From Paenibacillus lycopersici (GTDB lineage Bacteria > Bacillota > Bacilli > Paenibacillales > Paenibacillaceae): a stretch of 64,000 bases of DNA. The notes under the pieces are model-generated. The model saw only the letters and a program-made list of their open reading frames with translations. It ran no database searches and was not told the DNA's origin. This document shows positions 36,509 through 45,815 of the stretch, one piece after another. The translations under genes were made by a program, and so were the position numbers. The DNA is taken from the NCBI RefSeq assembly GCF_010119935.1, contig NZ_CP048209.1:2103501-2167500 (forward strand). Reading direction: 5' to 3'. Every line of letters begins with the position of its first letter. The stretch's first letter is position 1.

Positions 36509-37951
36509 ATGAAGGAGAAGGCAATGGAAGCGCCCCGCGTCGTGCTGCTTCACAGCAACGATATGCACAGCAGGCTGGAGCAGTCGGCCAAGATGGCGGC
36601 TTATATCGAAGAAGCCCGGCGTACGTACGGCAGCGATCATGTATTGACCTTGGATATCGGCGATCATATGGACCGCATGCGGGTCGAGACGGAAGGCAGC
36701 GACGGCATGGTCAATATCGATTTGCTCAATGCGGCCGGCTATGACGCCGTGACGCTCGGCAACAACGAAGGCTTGACCTTTACGCCGGAGCAGCTTGATG
36801 CCGCATTCGGCGAACGGGCGGCATTCAGAACCGTATGCGCGAACCTCGCCAGGACCGCGGACGGCATGCGGCCCTCCTGGATGGAGCCGTATGCCATTGT
36901 CGAGAAGGCGGGCCTTCGGATCGGCATTATCGGCGTCACGGCAGCTTTCGCCGAGTTCTACGCGCTGCTGGGCTGGGAAGCGACCGATCCGCTCGAAGCG
37001 GTTCGGGCGCAGCTGGCGCGCGTCCGGCCGGAAGCCGATATCGTCGTCGTGCTGTCGCATCTCGGTTTGAGGCTTGATCGTCACATGGCGGAACAGCTGC
37101 CGGGCATCGACCTCATATTGGGCGGGCATACCCATCATCTCTTGGAGCAGCCGGAGATTATCGGCGGGACGCATGTGTGCGCGACCGGCAAATTCGGCGA
37201 ATTCGCCGGGCGGATCGATATCCGGCTGGAAGCCGGAACGAGCCGGCCGGTATTCGACGTGGAAGTCGTTCCGCTGGCCGCATACGCCGAAGAGCCGCGC
37301 GCCGGTGCCATCATCGAAGGCAGTCTGGCGGAAAGCAGGCAGCGGCTCGGGCGCGTCATTACGGTGCTGGACGCCCCGCTGCCCGCGCTGAACGAGCGGG
37401 AATCGCCGCTCGGCAATTTATTGGCCGCGGGCCTTCGCCGCTGGACAGGCTCCGACATCGGCATCGTGAACACGGGGCAGCTGCTGGGCGGGCTTGCGTC
37501 CGGCGAAGTGACGGCAGGCGATCTGCACGCGCTATGCCCGTCGCCGATCAATCCTTGCCGGATGCGGCTCTCCGGCGCGGACATCCGCCGCAGCCTTGAA
37601 GAAGCGCTGCTGGACGGCTTCATCGACATGCCGATCCGCGGCTTCGGCTTCCGCGGTTTCGTGCTGGGAACCCTTGCCGTGGACGGGCTCGATATCCGGT
37701 ACGATCCGGAACGGCCGCCTTACGCCCGCATCGTCTCCGTGGAAGCGGACGGGCGGGAATTGGAGGATGAACGGCACTATTCGGTTGGGACGATCGACAT
37801 GTTTACGTTCGGCGTCGGCTATGAGAGAATCAAGAACGGCACGGAGATCGCCTTTTTCCTGCCGGAGTTCATTCGCAACGTGCTGGAGCGGGAGCTTCGC
37901 AGCCCGGAGGCGGTTGCCGGCAGCTTCAGGCTGCGCTGGACGACCGGATAG
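36509..37951 (+). CDS. Metallophosphoesterase/5'-nucleotidase family protein (YunD-like)
   Basis: A 480-residue two-domain protein. The N-terminal metallophosphatase has VVLLHSNDMHSRLE, TLDIGDHMD, TLGNNEGL, VLSHLGLRLD and DLILGGHTHHLL. The C-terminal 5'-nucleotidase domain follows (NERESPLGNLLAAGLRRWTGSDIGIVNTGQLLGGL, quoted in part: SPLGNLLAAGL). There is no signal peptide, so it is likely cytoplasmic, as for Bacillus YunD. GGGAGG precedes ATG 36509. The substrate is uncertain (nucleotides or UDP-sugars). Confidence 0.85.
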   Translation: MKEKAMEAPRVVLLHSNDMHSRLEQSAKMAAYIEEARRTYGSDHVLTLDIGDHMDRMRVETEGSDGMVNIDLLNAAGYDAVTLGNNEGLTFTPEQLDAAFGERAAFRTVCANLARTADGMRPSWMEPYAIVEKAGLRIGIIGVTAAFAEFYALLGWEATDPLEAVRAQLARVRPEADIVVVLSHLGLRLDRHMAEQLPGIDLILGGHTHHLLEQPEIIGGTHVCATGKFGEFAGRIDIRLEAGTSRPVFDVEVVPLAAYAEEPRAGAIIEGSLAESRQRLGRVITVLDAPLPALNERESPLGNLLAAGLRRWTGSDIGIVNTGQLLGGLASGEVTAGDLHALCPSPINPCRMRLSGADIRRSLEEALLDGFIDMPIRGFGFRGFVLGTLAVDGLDIRYDPERPPYARIVSVEADGRELEDERHYSVGTIDMFTFGVGYERIKNGTEIAFFLPEFIRNVLERELRSPEAVAGSFRLRWTTG

Positions 37952-38061
37952 CAGCGGGCAGCGCGATAACAATCGCCGCTCCAAGACGTCTATCTTAAGG
38001 GACGGCGGCATTCATAGGCATGTTTCATTTCGTAGAAGGCAAGTTATTGCAGGAGGTTCCA

Positions 38062-38913
38062 ATGGGAGACATTATTCATGCGGTTATTATTGGTATTGTG
38101 GAAGGCTTGACCGAGTTTCTGCCCGTATCTTCATCGGGCCATATGATTCTGACGAATAAGCTGCTCGGAATCGCATCGGACGATCAAGCGATCGTCACGT
38201 TCGAAATCATTATCCAGCTGGCGGCGATTCTGGCCATGGCGATCGTCTACAGGCAGCGGATCGCGGATTTGTTCGGCTTGTCGCGCAAGCCGGTATCGCT
38301 CGGAACGATCGCGCCCGGCGGACGGGCTTCCTCGCGGAAGAAGCTGAATCTGATCCATGTCGCGCTCGGCATCGTGCCGGCGATGCTCCTCGCCTATGTG
38401 CTCAGGGACGTCATTAAAGGCGAAGGCTTCAACCAGGCGCCGGTGCTGTTCTCGCTCGTCGTCGGCGGCATTTACATGATCGTGGCGGAGCGGCTGAACA
38501 ATTCGGGACGCATCCCCGTCACGGCGGAGACGATGGACGACATCTCGTACCGCCAAGCGTTCTCGATCGGCTTGCTGCAATGCTTGTCGCTATGGCCGGG
38601 ATTCTCGCGCTCCGGTTCCACGATCGCGGGCGGCATGCTGACAGGAACGAGCTACAGGGCGGCTGCCGATTTCTCGTTCCTTATGGCAATCCCGATCATG
38701 GTCGTCGCTTCCGGCTACGAGATGCTCGACAGCTACAAATACATTACAGGCGACAATTTATCGTTTTTCATCGTCGGCTTCATCGTATCGTTCGTCGTGG
38801 CGTGGCTCGTCATCGTGCTGTTCCTGAAGTTTATCCAGAAAGTCAAGCTGACGCATTTTGCGATTTACCGGTTTATTTTGGCGGCGCTGTTCTGGGTATT
38901 CGTCATGAGATAG
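38062..38913 (+). CDS. uppP: Undecaprenyl-diphosphatase (BacA/UppP)
   Basis: Membrane enzyme recycling undecaprenyl diphosphate for cell-wall synthesis. The 283-residue polytopic protein has EGLTEFLPVSSSGHMIL and PGFSRSGSTIAGGML, the two conserved catalytic motifs, and about eight hydrophobic segments. GCAGGAGG selects ATG 38062; the open frame begins at 38020. The 122 bases after it contain no convincing terminator. Confidence 0.96.
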   Translation: MGDIIHAVIIGIVEGLTEFLPVSSSGHMILTNKLLGIASDDQAIVTFEIIIQLAAILAMAIVYRQRIADLFGLSRKPVSLGTIAPGGRASSRKKLNLIHVALGIVPAMLLAYVLRDVIKGEGFNQAPVLFSLVVGGIYMIVAERLNNSGRIPVTAETMDDISYRQAFSIGLLQCLSLWPGFSRSGSTIAGGMLTGTSYRAAADFSFLMAIPIMVVASGYEMLDSYKYITGDNLSFFIVGFIVSFVVAWLVIVLFLKFIQKVKLTHFAIYRFILAALFWVFVMR

Positions 38914-39035
38914 AAGATTTTGTCGACATTTGCCGAATCTGTTCTTGCTCTTTTCCTATAAATCCCTTACATTAACATTACGAGGTTGAAAGCTGACTTT
39001 AGTAGGAATTTAGAAGCAAGGCAGGGGTCGACCGT

Positions 39036-40154
39036 ATGCGATTATTGCCCATTCAAATGTGTCAGCCAGGCATGAGGCTCGCGAAGAAGATCTATTCCGA
39101 GGATGGTCTCGTACTGCTTGGCGCGGACGTTGAACTCAATCAGAAGCTGATTTCCCGCTTGTTTGATTGCGGCATTCATTATGTATATATCCAGGATCCT
39201 CGAACGGCCGATCTGGTCGTGCCCGAGCTCATCAGCGAAGAAACGCGGCATCGCGCGCTGTCCGAAATCCGCACGAACTTTCGCGACCTGATGGACAGGC
39301 CGAACCGCAAGGCAGGGGTCACGTATCCTTACATCGGCAAATCGTTTCGACAAATCATGGGCATGGTCATCGACGATCTGACCGGGCAGAAGGATGCCAT
39401 GGTGATGCTGATGAATATGGGCATTGTCGACAACTATCTGTTTACGCATTCGCTGAACGTATCGGTCTACACGACCGTGCTCGGCATCGCGTACGGATAT
39501 AGCCAGGACGAGCTGATGACGCTCGGTCTCGGCGCGCTGCTGCACGATATCGGCAAGACGCAGATCAGCGTCAATATACTGAAGAAGCATTCGGATTTGA
39601 CCCGCGAGGAATACGAGGAAATGAAGCGCCATGCCGAGCGGGGCTACTATCTGCTCAAGGACGAGCCGAATATTCCGCTCGTGGCCGCGCATTGCGCGTT
39701 CCAGCATCATGAGCGGCTGGACGGCAGCGGGTACCCGCGCGGCATCAAAGGCGATCAGATTCACGAATACGCGAAATGGATCGGCATCGTCGACTCGTAC
39801 GACGCGATGACGACGACGCGCGTGTACCGCGACCCGATGCTGCCGCACGAAGCCGTGGAATCGCTGTACGCGGGAACCGGGACGCTTTACGAGCAGCGCA
39901 TGCTGCAAATATTCCGCGACAAAGTCGCTATCTATCCGCTCGGCATTACCGTGCGGCTCTCGACCGGCGAATCCGGCGTGGTCGTGGATATCAATTCGTC
40001 CTGCCCTCATCGCCCTGTCGTCCGGGTGCTGAGCGACGAGTACGGCGTAGAACTGAAAGCCCCGTACGAGGTGGATTTGTCGAACAACCTCACGACGATG
40101 ATCGTAAGCGTCAACGAACGAGCGGCGGTGCCCGAGGCGGCAGGCTCGTCCTAA
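39036..40154 (+). CDS. HD-GYP domain phosphodiesterase (second of two)
   Basis: A 372-residue protein with the same architecture as the gene at 32907-33968. An N-terminal segment (CQPGMRLAKKIYSEDGLVLLG) precedes an HD-GYP domain with HSLNVSVYTTVLGIAYG, LLHDIGKTQIS, HHERLDGSGYPRG and VDSYDAMTTTRVYRDP. It probably hydrolyses cyclic dinucleotides. The C-terminal extension (about 300-372) is beta-rich. The upstream sequence CTTTAGTAGGA also occurs, as CTTTTAGTAGGA, upstream of the other HD-GYP gene. Confidence 0.92.
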   Translation: MRLLPIQMCQPGMRLAKKIYSEDGLVLLGADVELNQKLISRLFDCGIHYVYIQDPRTADLVVPELISEETRHRALSEIRTNFRDLMDRPNRKAGVTYPYIGKSFRQIMGMVIDDLTGQKDAMVMLMNMGIVDNYLFTHSLNVSVYTTVLGIAYGYSQDELMTLGLGALLHDIGKTQISVNILKKHSDLTREEYEEMKRHAERGYYLLKDEPNIPLVAAHCAFQHHERLDGSGYPRGIKGDQIHEYAKWIGIVDSYDAMTTTRVYRDPMLPHEAVESLYAGTGTLYEQRMLQIFRDKVAIYPLGITVRLSTGESGVVVDINSSCPHRPVVRVLSDEYGVELKAPYEVDLSNNLTTMIVSVNERAAVPEAAGSS

Positions 40155-40292
40155 GCGCGGAACCCGGCCCACATTCGAATACGTCATCTTATGGAGCCGA
40201 GCCGGCTCCTTTTGTTTTGTTGCGCCGCGCCCGAGACTGCGCCCGGCTGCGGCGCCGGGAGAGGCCGGCGGGGCATGGCGCCTTCGAATCGT

Positions 40293-40321
40293 TTGCATCC
40301 ATCGACTATGGACATTACAAT
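40293..40321 (+). promoter_or_regulatory. Predicted promoter of the YfkAB-like gene
   Basis: TTGCAT (40293-40298), a 17-base spacer and TACAAT (40316-40321). Confidence 0.5.
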
Positions 40322-40376
40322 AGATACAAGCCACGCAGAATGCTTCGTTATTATGAAAAGTCAGGTGCTGAATGTT

Positions 40377-41492
40377 ATGTTAAACGCAAGACCATTGCCA
40401 TTTACGCTCAAGGACGATCCCTGGGATCCGATATTCTCGCTGCGCCGTCACGGCCGCCACCGGCTGACAAGCGTCGAAATGACGCTGTCCAATCTATGCA
40501 ACATGCGCTGCGAGCATTGCGCCGTCGGCGATACGCTCGTGCTCGCGGAACCCGAGAAGCTGCCGCTTGACATGATGCTGCGCAGGCTGGAGGAAGTCGA
40601 AGAGCTGCGGACGATCAGCATTACCGGCGGGGAACCGACCTTCGCCGAGCGCACGGTCAAGGAATATATCATTCCGCTGCTTCAATATGCGCGAAGCCGG
40701 GGAATTTATTCTCAGATCAACTCCAATATTACGCTCGATTACAGCCGGTATGAAGCGATCGCGCCTTACCTGGACGTCATGCATATTTCATTCAACTACA
40801 CGTCGGCGGACGACTTCCACGAGATCGGCTTCGCCAAGAGCGGCCATCCGGTGCCGAAGGCGGTCGCCGCGCGCATGTACGAGCGGATGATGGATAACGC
40901 GAGACGGCTCGGCGAAGGCGGCCTGTTCGTGTCGGCGGAATCGATGATCAATTTCCGCACGCATCGCAAAATGCCGGAGATCCATCGGCTCATCGCCGAG
41001 ATGGGCTGCCGCCGTCACGAGGTGCATCCGATGTACCCGAGCGCGTTCGCGGCGGATCTGCCGGTCATTACGCCCGCGCAAATGCGCGATGCGGTGACGG
41101 ATCTGTTGAATCGCCGCGATCCGTCCCTGTGGATGCTGTTCGGGACGCTGCCGTTCTACGGCTGCAGCGACGACGCGGCGGACCGGGCGCTGCTGCAGCG
41201 GCTCGCGAACGAACCGCATGTCACGGTCCGCAACGATCCCGACGGCCGCAACCGGCTGAACGTGAATTTGTTCACGGGAGACGTGTTCGTCACGGACTTC
41301 TCCGACGTGCCGGCGTTCGGCAATATCCGAGGCAGCCGCTTGGACGAACTGTTCGAACGGTGGCTGGCTCATCCGCTTGCGAAGAGCGTCGATTGTCATT
41401 GTCCTGCCGCAGCTTGCTGCGGCCCGAACCTGCTCGTGAAAGAGATGTACTACCGGGACGTGGATTTCGGTTCGCGCAGCGCGATCGTGTAG
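40377..41492 (+). CDS. Radical SAM protein of the YfkAB family (C-terminal CxCxxxxC)
   Basis: About 371 residues. The radical SAM cluster is in LSNLCNMRCEHCAVG (CxxxCxxC), followed by ITGGEPTF. The C-terminus has CHCPAAAC (CxCxxxxC) then CGPN, the hallmark of YfkAB. The reaction is unknown. The frame opens far upstream. ATG 40353 has no ribosome site, whereas ATG 40377 has AGGTG about 9 bases upstream and gives the usual short N-terminus before DDPWDPIFS. It stands alone between an HD-GYP gene and a CBS/CorC gene. Confidence 0.88.
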   Translation: MLNARPLPFTLKDDPWDPIFSLRRHGRHRLTSVEMTLSNLCNMRCEHCAVGDTLVLAEPEKLPLDMMLRRLEEVEELRTISITGGEPTFAERTVKEYIIPLLQYARSRGIYSQINSNITLDYSRYEAIAPYLDVMHISFNYTSADDFHEIGFAKSGHPVPKAVAARMYERMMDNARRLGEGGLFVSAESMINFRTHRKMPEIHRLIAEMGCRRHEVHPMYPSAFAADLPVITPAQMRDAVTDLLNRRDPSLWMLFGTLPFYGCSDDAADRALLQRLANEPHVTVRNDPDGRNRLNVNLFTGDVFVTDFSDVPAFGNIRGSRLDELFERWLAHPLAKSVDCHCPAAACCGPNLLVKEMYYRDVDFGSRSAIV

Positions 41493-41555
41493 GAGCCATA
41501 AACTAGAGAGATAGAGAGCGGCCGCAACGCCGCTTGAGAGGAGCGGGAACTGCCC

Positions 41556-42905
41556 TTGCATGACTTCGAATTCGGCAAGATCTTTTGGAATTTATGTATC
41601 GTTCTCTTGCTGGTATTGCTCAATGGTTTCTTCGTCGCCGCGGAATTTTCGCTCGTTAAGGTCAGGCAATCGCGTCTGACCCAGCTGGCCAACGAAGGCA
41701 ATAAGCGGGCCAAGTACGCGCTCAAGGTCAACGGCAAGCTGGACGCGTACTTGTCCGCGACCCAGCTTGGCATTACGCTTGCCTCGCTCGGGCTCGGCTG
41801 GGTGGGGGAGCCGGCCGTCTCGGATTTGATCGTGGAGCCGCTGTTCCACGCGCTCGGTCTCGGCAACGGGACGGCGATGCACACCGTTTCCGTCGTTATC
41901 GGGTTTCTGGCCATCACGTTCCTGCATATCGTGCTGGGGGAGCTCGCGCCCAAATCGCTGGCCATTCAGAAATCCGAAGGCACGTCGTTATGGGCTTCCA
42001 TGCCGCTCCTGTATTTCTATCGTATCTTCCTGCCGGCGATCTGGCTCTTGAACGGATCGGCGAACGGCTTGCTGCGGTTGTTCGGCGTACAGCCGGCGAG
42101 CGAACATGATTCGGCCCATACGGAGGAAGAAATCCGCATCCTGATGGATCAGAGCGCCCGAAGCGGCATCATCGACAAAGACGAGATGAAGCTGTTCGAC
42201 AATATTTTCGAGTTCTCCGACCGGCTGGCAAGGGAAGTCATGCTCCCGCGGACGGATATGGACTGCCTGTACGCGAACCTGACGTTCGAGGAGAACATGA
42301 AGATCGTCTATGCGACGAAGCATACGCGCTATCCCGTATGCGTCGAGGATAAAGACCAATTGGTCGGATTCGTACATATTACCGATCTGCTGACGGCGGA
42401 TCCGGATGAAGAACATAGCGTAACGAAGTTTCTGCGCCCGATTCTGAACGTTCCGGAATCGATGGAAGTGAGCCATGTGCTCAAACTGATGCAGCGCAAG
42501 CATTCGCAGCTGGCGATCGTCGTCGACGAATACGGCGGAACGGCCGGCATGCTGACGACCGAGTTGATCCTCGAGGAAATCGTCGGAGACATTCGCGATG
42601 AATTCGACACGGAACAGCCGGATATTATCGTCAAAGGCGACGTCACATCCGTGGAAGGACGCATGCTGATCGAAGAGATCAACGATATGTTCAGTCTGGA
42701 TATCGAAGACGAAGACGTGGATACGATCGGCGGCTGGCTCTTCTCGCGCCTGGAAGGCAATCCGGAGAAGGGCAAGCAGGTCGAATTTGACGGCTACGTC
42801 TTCGAAGTGGCGGAGAGCGAGCCGCTGCGGGTGCTGCGGGTATTCATCTATCGCAGCCCGCATGTCGAGGAAGCGCCGGTCGAACAGCCCGTGTCAGACG
42901 AATAA
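41556..42905 (+). CDS. Hemolysin-family membrane protein (DUF21/CNNM, CBS pair, CorC_HlyC)
   Basis: A 449-residue protein. The CNNM/DUF21 membrane domain (about 1-200, LLNGFFVAAEFSLVKVRQSRL, VLGELAPKSLAIQKSE) is followed by a CBS pair (about 215-335: EVMLPRTDMDCLY, KHTRYPVCVEDKDQLVGFVHI, HSQLAIVVDEYGGTAGMLT). The C-terminal CorC_HlyC domain reads DIIVKGDVTSVEGRMLIEEIN. Such proteins are linked to Mg or Co efflux. The start is TTG 41556 with GAGAGGAGCGGG upstream. It ends at a terminator before cotJ. Confidence 0.92.
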   Translation: MHDFEFGKIFWNLCIVLLLVLLNGFFVAAEFSLVKVRQSRLTQLANEGNKRAKYALKVNGKLDAYLSATQLGITLASLGLGWVGEPAVSDLIVEPLFHALGLGNGTAMHTVSVVIGFLAITFLHIVLGELAPKSLAIQKSEGTSLWASMPLLYFYRIFLPAIWLLNGSANGLLRLFGVQPASEHDSAHTEEEIRILMDQSARSGIIDKDEMKLFDNIFEFSDRLAREVMLPRTDMDCLYANLTFEENMKIVYATKHTRYPVCVEDKDQLVGFVHITDLLTADPDEEHSVTKFLRPILNVPESMEVSHVLKLMQRKHSQLAIVVDEYGGTAGMLTTELILEEIVGDIRDEFDTEQPDIIVKGDVTSVEGRMLIEEINDMFSLDIEDEDVDTIGGWLFSRLEGNPEKGKQVEFDGYVFEVAESEPLRVLRVFIYRSPHVEEAPVEQPVSDE

Positions 42906-42943
42906 TGTCGCATACGAACGGCAAGCATACTTGATTTACGCGG

Positions 42944-42970
42944 ACCCGTGCCATATGGCGCGGGTTCTTT
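42944..42970 (+). terminator. Terminator before cotJA
   Basis: ACCCGTGCC pairs with GGCGCGGGT (one G-T pair) around ATAT and is followed by TCTTT. From 42971 to 43099 I see only a weak sigma-E-like CATAGGTA near 43050. Confidence 0.75.
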
Positions 42971-43115
42971 GTCGTTTCGTGCCGCGCAGCTTCATTCCCC
43001 GGGAAATGAAGAAATCGGGAAATAACGAAAGGCCAAGCAAGATCAACGGACCGGCGGCATAGGTATAGGAGTGGCAGTCTAGGCACGACAATCCTACTTA
43101 AGGAGGGGAACGAAG

Positions 43116-43352
43116 TTGAACGCTGTAAAACCGACGCGTGACTGGTATCCCTTTGTGGGCCCTTTCGACCCATGTCCACCTAAATACGTGAAGACGTATT
43201 ACGTTCCGCCGAATCAGTTTATCCCGTTTCAACCGATGAACTTGCCGCAGTTCCCGCTTGCGGACGCGCTGAGGCTGGGCACTCTATGGCCGGCCCTGTA
43301 CTCGCCATATGAATCGAAATGCACGCCGAGGGGGCCTGGGCAGGGTGAATAA
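43116..43352 (+). CDS. cotJA: Spore coat-associated protein CotJA
   Basis: A 78-residue Pro/Tyr/Phe-rich protein (DWYPFVGPFDPCPPKYVKTYYVPPNQFIPFQP) matching CotJA. It starts with TTG 43116 behind a strong AAGGAGGGG. It is the first gene of cotJABC, which in Bacillus is a mother-cell, sigma-E-dependent operon whose products enter the inner coat. It overlaps cotJB by eight bases. Confidence 0.9.
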   Translation: MNAVKPTRDWYPFVGPFDPCPPKYVKTYYVPPNQFIPFQPMNLPQFPLADALRLGTLWPALYSPYESKCTPRGPGQGE

Positions 43353-43608
43353 TCAATTGGACGAACAGTACTATCGCCAGCTGCTCGAGCTGCAGCAGCT
43401 TGATTTTGGCCTAGTCGAGCTTACGCTGTACCTCGATACCCATCCGAACGATCTGCAGGCGCTGCAGCAATTTAATCAATTGGCCCAACAGCGTCAGCAA
43501 TGCGCCCATCAGTTCGAAATGCAGTACGGCCCGCTGATGCAGTTCGGACACAGCTTCTCCAAGTATCCCTGGCAGTGGATCGAAACGCCGTGGCCTTGGC
43601 AGGTGTAA
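43345..43608 (+). CDS. cotJB: Spore coat protein CotJB
   Basis: An 87-residue protein from GTG 43345: DEQYYRQLLELQQLDFGLVELTLYLDTHP, then FGHSFSKYPWQWIETPWPWQV, as in CotJB. The open frame starts earlier, inside cotJA, but the overlap start with GGGCAGG upstream is the natural coupling point. It is the middle gene of cotJABC. Confidence 0.9.
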   Translation: MNNQLDEQYYRQLLELQQLDFGLVELTLYLDTHPNDLQALQQFNQLAQQRQQCAHQFEMQYGPLMQFGHSFSKYPWQWIETPWPWQV

Positions 43609-43641
43609 CGTAATCGGACAGCCGAAGGAGGTGGACTGCAC

Positions 43642-44211
43642 GTGTGGATTTATGAGAAGAAGCTCCAATATCCCGTGCGCGTCAGCAAATGCGACCCGCG
43701 GGTAGCCAGATACTTGGTGGAGCAGTACGGCGGCGCGGACGGCGAGCTGTCCGCTGCGCTCCGTTATCTGAACCAGCGGTACAGCATACCGGATAAAGTC
43801 GTCGGGCTGCTGACGGACATCGGCACGGAAGAATTCGCCCATCTGGAAATGATCGCGACGATGATTTACAAGCTGACGAAGGACGCCACGCCGCAGCAGC
43901 TGGAAGCGGCCGGCCTCGGTCCGCATTATGCGAATCACGACAACGCGCTGTTTTACAACAACGCCTCCGGCGTGCCTTGGACGGCCGCGTACATCGCGGC
44001 GAAGGGCGATCCGCTCGCCGACCTGTACGAGGACATCGCCGCGGAGGAGAAGGCGCGCGCGACATACCAGTGGATCATCGACATGACCGACGACGTCGAT
44101 TTGCAGGACGGCCTCAAGTTTCTGCGGGAGCGGGAAATCGTCCATGCGATGCGCTTCAAGGAAGCGGTCGAGATCATCAAGGCGGACCGCGAGACGAAGA
44201 AAGTGTTCTGA
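43642..44211 (+). CDS. cotJC: Manganese-catalase family spore coat protein CotJC
   Basis: A 189-residue ferritin-like four-helix protein related to manganese catalases. Metal-ligand helices read GTEEFAHLEMIATMIYK, EDIAAEEKARATYQWI and EREIVHAMRFKEAVE. It starts at GTG 43642 behind GAAGGAGGTGG. It is the last gene of cotJABC. Whether it retains catalase activity is not known from sequence. Confidence 0.95.
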   Translation: MWIYEKKLQYPVRVSKCDPRVARYLVEQYGGADGELSAALRYLNQRYSIPDKVVGLLTDIGTEEFAHLEMIATMIYKLTKDATPQQLEAAGLGPHYANHDNALFYNNASGVPWTAAYIAAKGDPLADLYEDIAAEEKARATYQWIIDMTDDVDLQDGLKFLREREIVHAMRFKEAVEIIKADRETKKVF

Positions 44212-44313
44212 GCATGTCCAAACGTTCAAGCGGCCACAGTTATCGAAATGACCGAAAATGACTGAAATGCCCGAAGCGGCCGCTTAGGCCGGGCGGGAAC
44301 TCATACACGAAGG

Positions 44314-44343
44314 AAGCCGGACCGATCGCGGATCCGGCTTTTT
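44314..44343 (+). terminator. Terminator after cotJC
   Basis: AAGCCGGA pairs with TCCGGCTT, with an inner CCG/CGG stem, followed by TTT. Confidence 0.75.
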
Positions 44344-44488
44344 GGCATTCGGCGCGGAATTTGCGCGGTTCGCAGCCGCCGAATCGGGACTATTTGTGCC
44401 GATTGCGGGAAAAGGGTGAAACTTTCGATAAGATTCGAGCGTTAAGTAGATATCCGGTATCCGGATGGAAACGATAGGAGGCAAAATT

Positions 44489-45670
44489 GTGCGTACGAAG
44501 ATTTCCGCCGGGACGGCCGGCGCGGCGACTGCCGGCCGTCCAGCGCAACGAAAAAGAAAAGCGATCCGTAAACCCGCCCGCAGACGTTCGAGAAGGTGGC
44601 TGCGCGCGATCGCCGCCGTATTCGGCGTCGTGCTGCTGCTTGCGACATGCGGGGGCATCTGGCTGTTCCTGACGCCTTCCGGCACGAATTTCCGTTATTT
44701 GATGGCGGATACGATCATTACGACCCAGCATCGCAAATGGGCGAAATATATTATTGGACAAGAAGCGCTCGACTCGCGCGTGCAAGCGTATCAGAAGAAA
44801 TTCGACGCGATGGGCGAGGAGCGGGACACGCATGTCATTCATTCCGGTACGGGATCATCCGACCCGTCCGCCGGAAGCGGGACGGCAGCCGACTCGCAGA
44901 ATAAGCCGTTGGTCGAGGTCGAGTCCATCTCCGGGCACGGCTACAGCGGCTACGTGATGACGGTCAACGATCCGACCAAAATACGGATTGCCGTTCCCGA
45001 TAAGCCCGGCAGGGGCGAGCGGGTGACCAGCATGGTGAAGCGGACCGGAGCCATTGCCGGGGTGAACGGCGGCGGCTTCGCCGATCCGAACTGGGAAGGG
45101 AACGGCTTCCAGCCGATCGGCATCGTCATGTCCGGCGGCAAGCTGTTTTACAGCGATTTGGGCAAATCGAAATCGACGCAGGTCGTCGGGATTGACGGCA
45201 GCGGTAAAATGGTCGCCGGGCGGTACACGCTCGGCGAGCTGAAGCAGATGGGCGTGAAGGAAGCGGTCACGTTCCAGCCGCGCATCATCGTGAACGGCAA
45301 AGGGCTGATCAAGAACGCCGCCGACGGCTGGGGCATCGCGCCGCGAACCGCTATGGGGCAGCGCGAAGACGGCGCGATCCTGTTCGTCGTCATCGACGGC
45401 CGGCAGCCGGGTCACAGCATCGGGGCGAATTTGTACGATGTCCAGCAAATATTGCTGGAGCGCGGGGCGGTTATTGCCGCCAACCTGGACGGCGGCTCGT
45501 CGACGGTGCTCGTCAAGGACGGCGAAGTGCTCAATAAGCCGTCCACGAAGAGCAGCGAAGGCCGTTATTTGCCGACGGCGTTCCTCGTGTTCGAGCATCC
45601 GGAGCAGGCCGACATCCGCAACGTGTGGGAAGGCTTGAAGCCGAGCGATATCGATCCGGGCAAGTGGTGA
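44489..45670 (+). CDS. Membrane-anchored phosphodiester glycosidase (NAGPA/DUF2233) family protein
   Basis: A 393-residue protein. The very basic N-terminus (RKRKAIRKPARRRSRRW) precedes a single transmembrane helix (about 45-67, AIAAVFGVVLLLATCGGIWLF). A Ser/Gly-rich linker and a NAGPA domain follow: GVNGGGFADPNWEGNGFQP, GWGIAPRTAMGQREDGAI, FVVIDGRQPGHSIGANLYD and NLDGGSSTVLV. NAGPA-type enzymes cleave exopolysaccharide or wall-linked GlcNAc phosphodiesters. GGAGG selects GTG 44489 over the ATG at 44465. It would act outside the membrane, probably on cell-envelope polymer. Confidence 0.88.
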   Translation: MRTKISAGTAGAATAGRPAQRKRKAIRKPARRRSRRWLRAIAAVFGVVLLLATCGGIWLFLTPSGTNFRYLMADTIITTQHRKWAKYIIGQEALDSRVQAYQKKFDAMGEERDTHVIHSGTGSSDPSAGSGTAADSQNKPLVEVESISGHGYSGYVMTVNDPTKIRIAVPDKPGRGERVTSMVKRTGAIAGVNGGGFADPNWEGNGFQPIGIVMSGGKLFYSDLGKSKSTQVVGIDGSGKMVAGRYTLGELKQMGVKEAVTFQPRIIVNGKGLIKNAADGWGIAPRTAMGQREDGAILFVVIDGRQPGHSIGANLYDVQQILLERGAVIAANLDGGSSTVLVKDGEVLNKPSTKSSEGRYLPTAFLVFEHPEQADIRNVWEGLKPSDIDPGKW

Positions 45671-45815
45671 CCGGTTCGGAAGGAACAAGTTCGTAGACTC
45701 CCGCATATCCGCGGCGGCCGCTGCCGCCAAGGCTTTGTGCCGTTTAACAGTTGCGCCCTGGACTTCATTTCCATTATCATTAAGGGCAGTACATCAAGAT
45801 AAAGGAGTCATGGGC

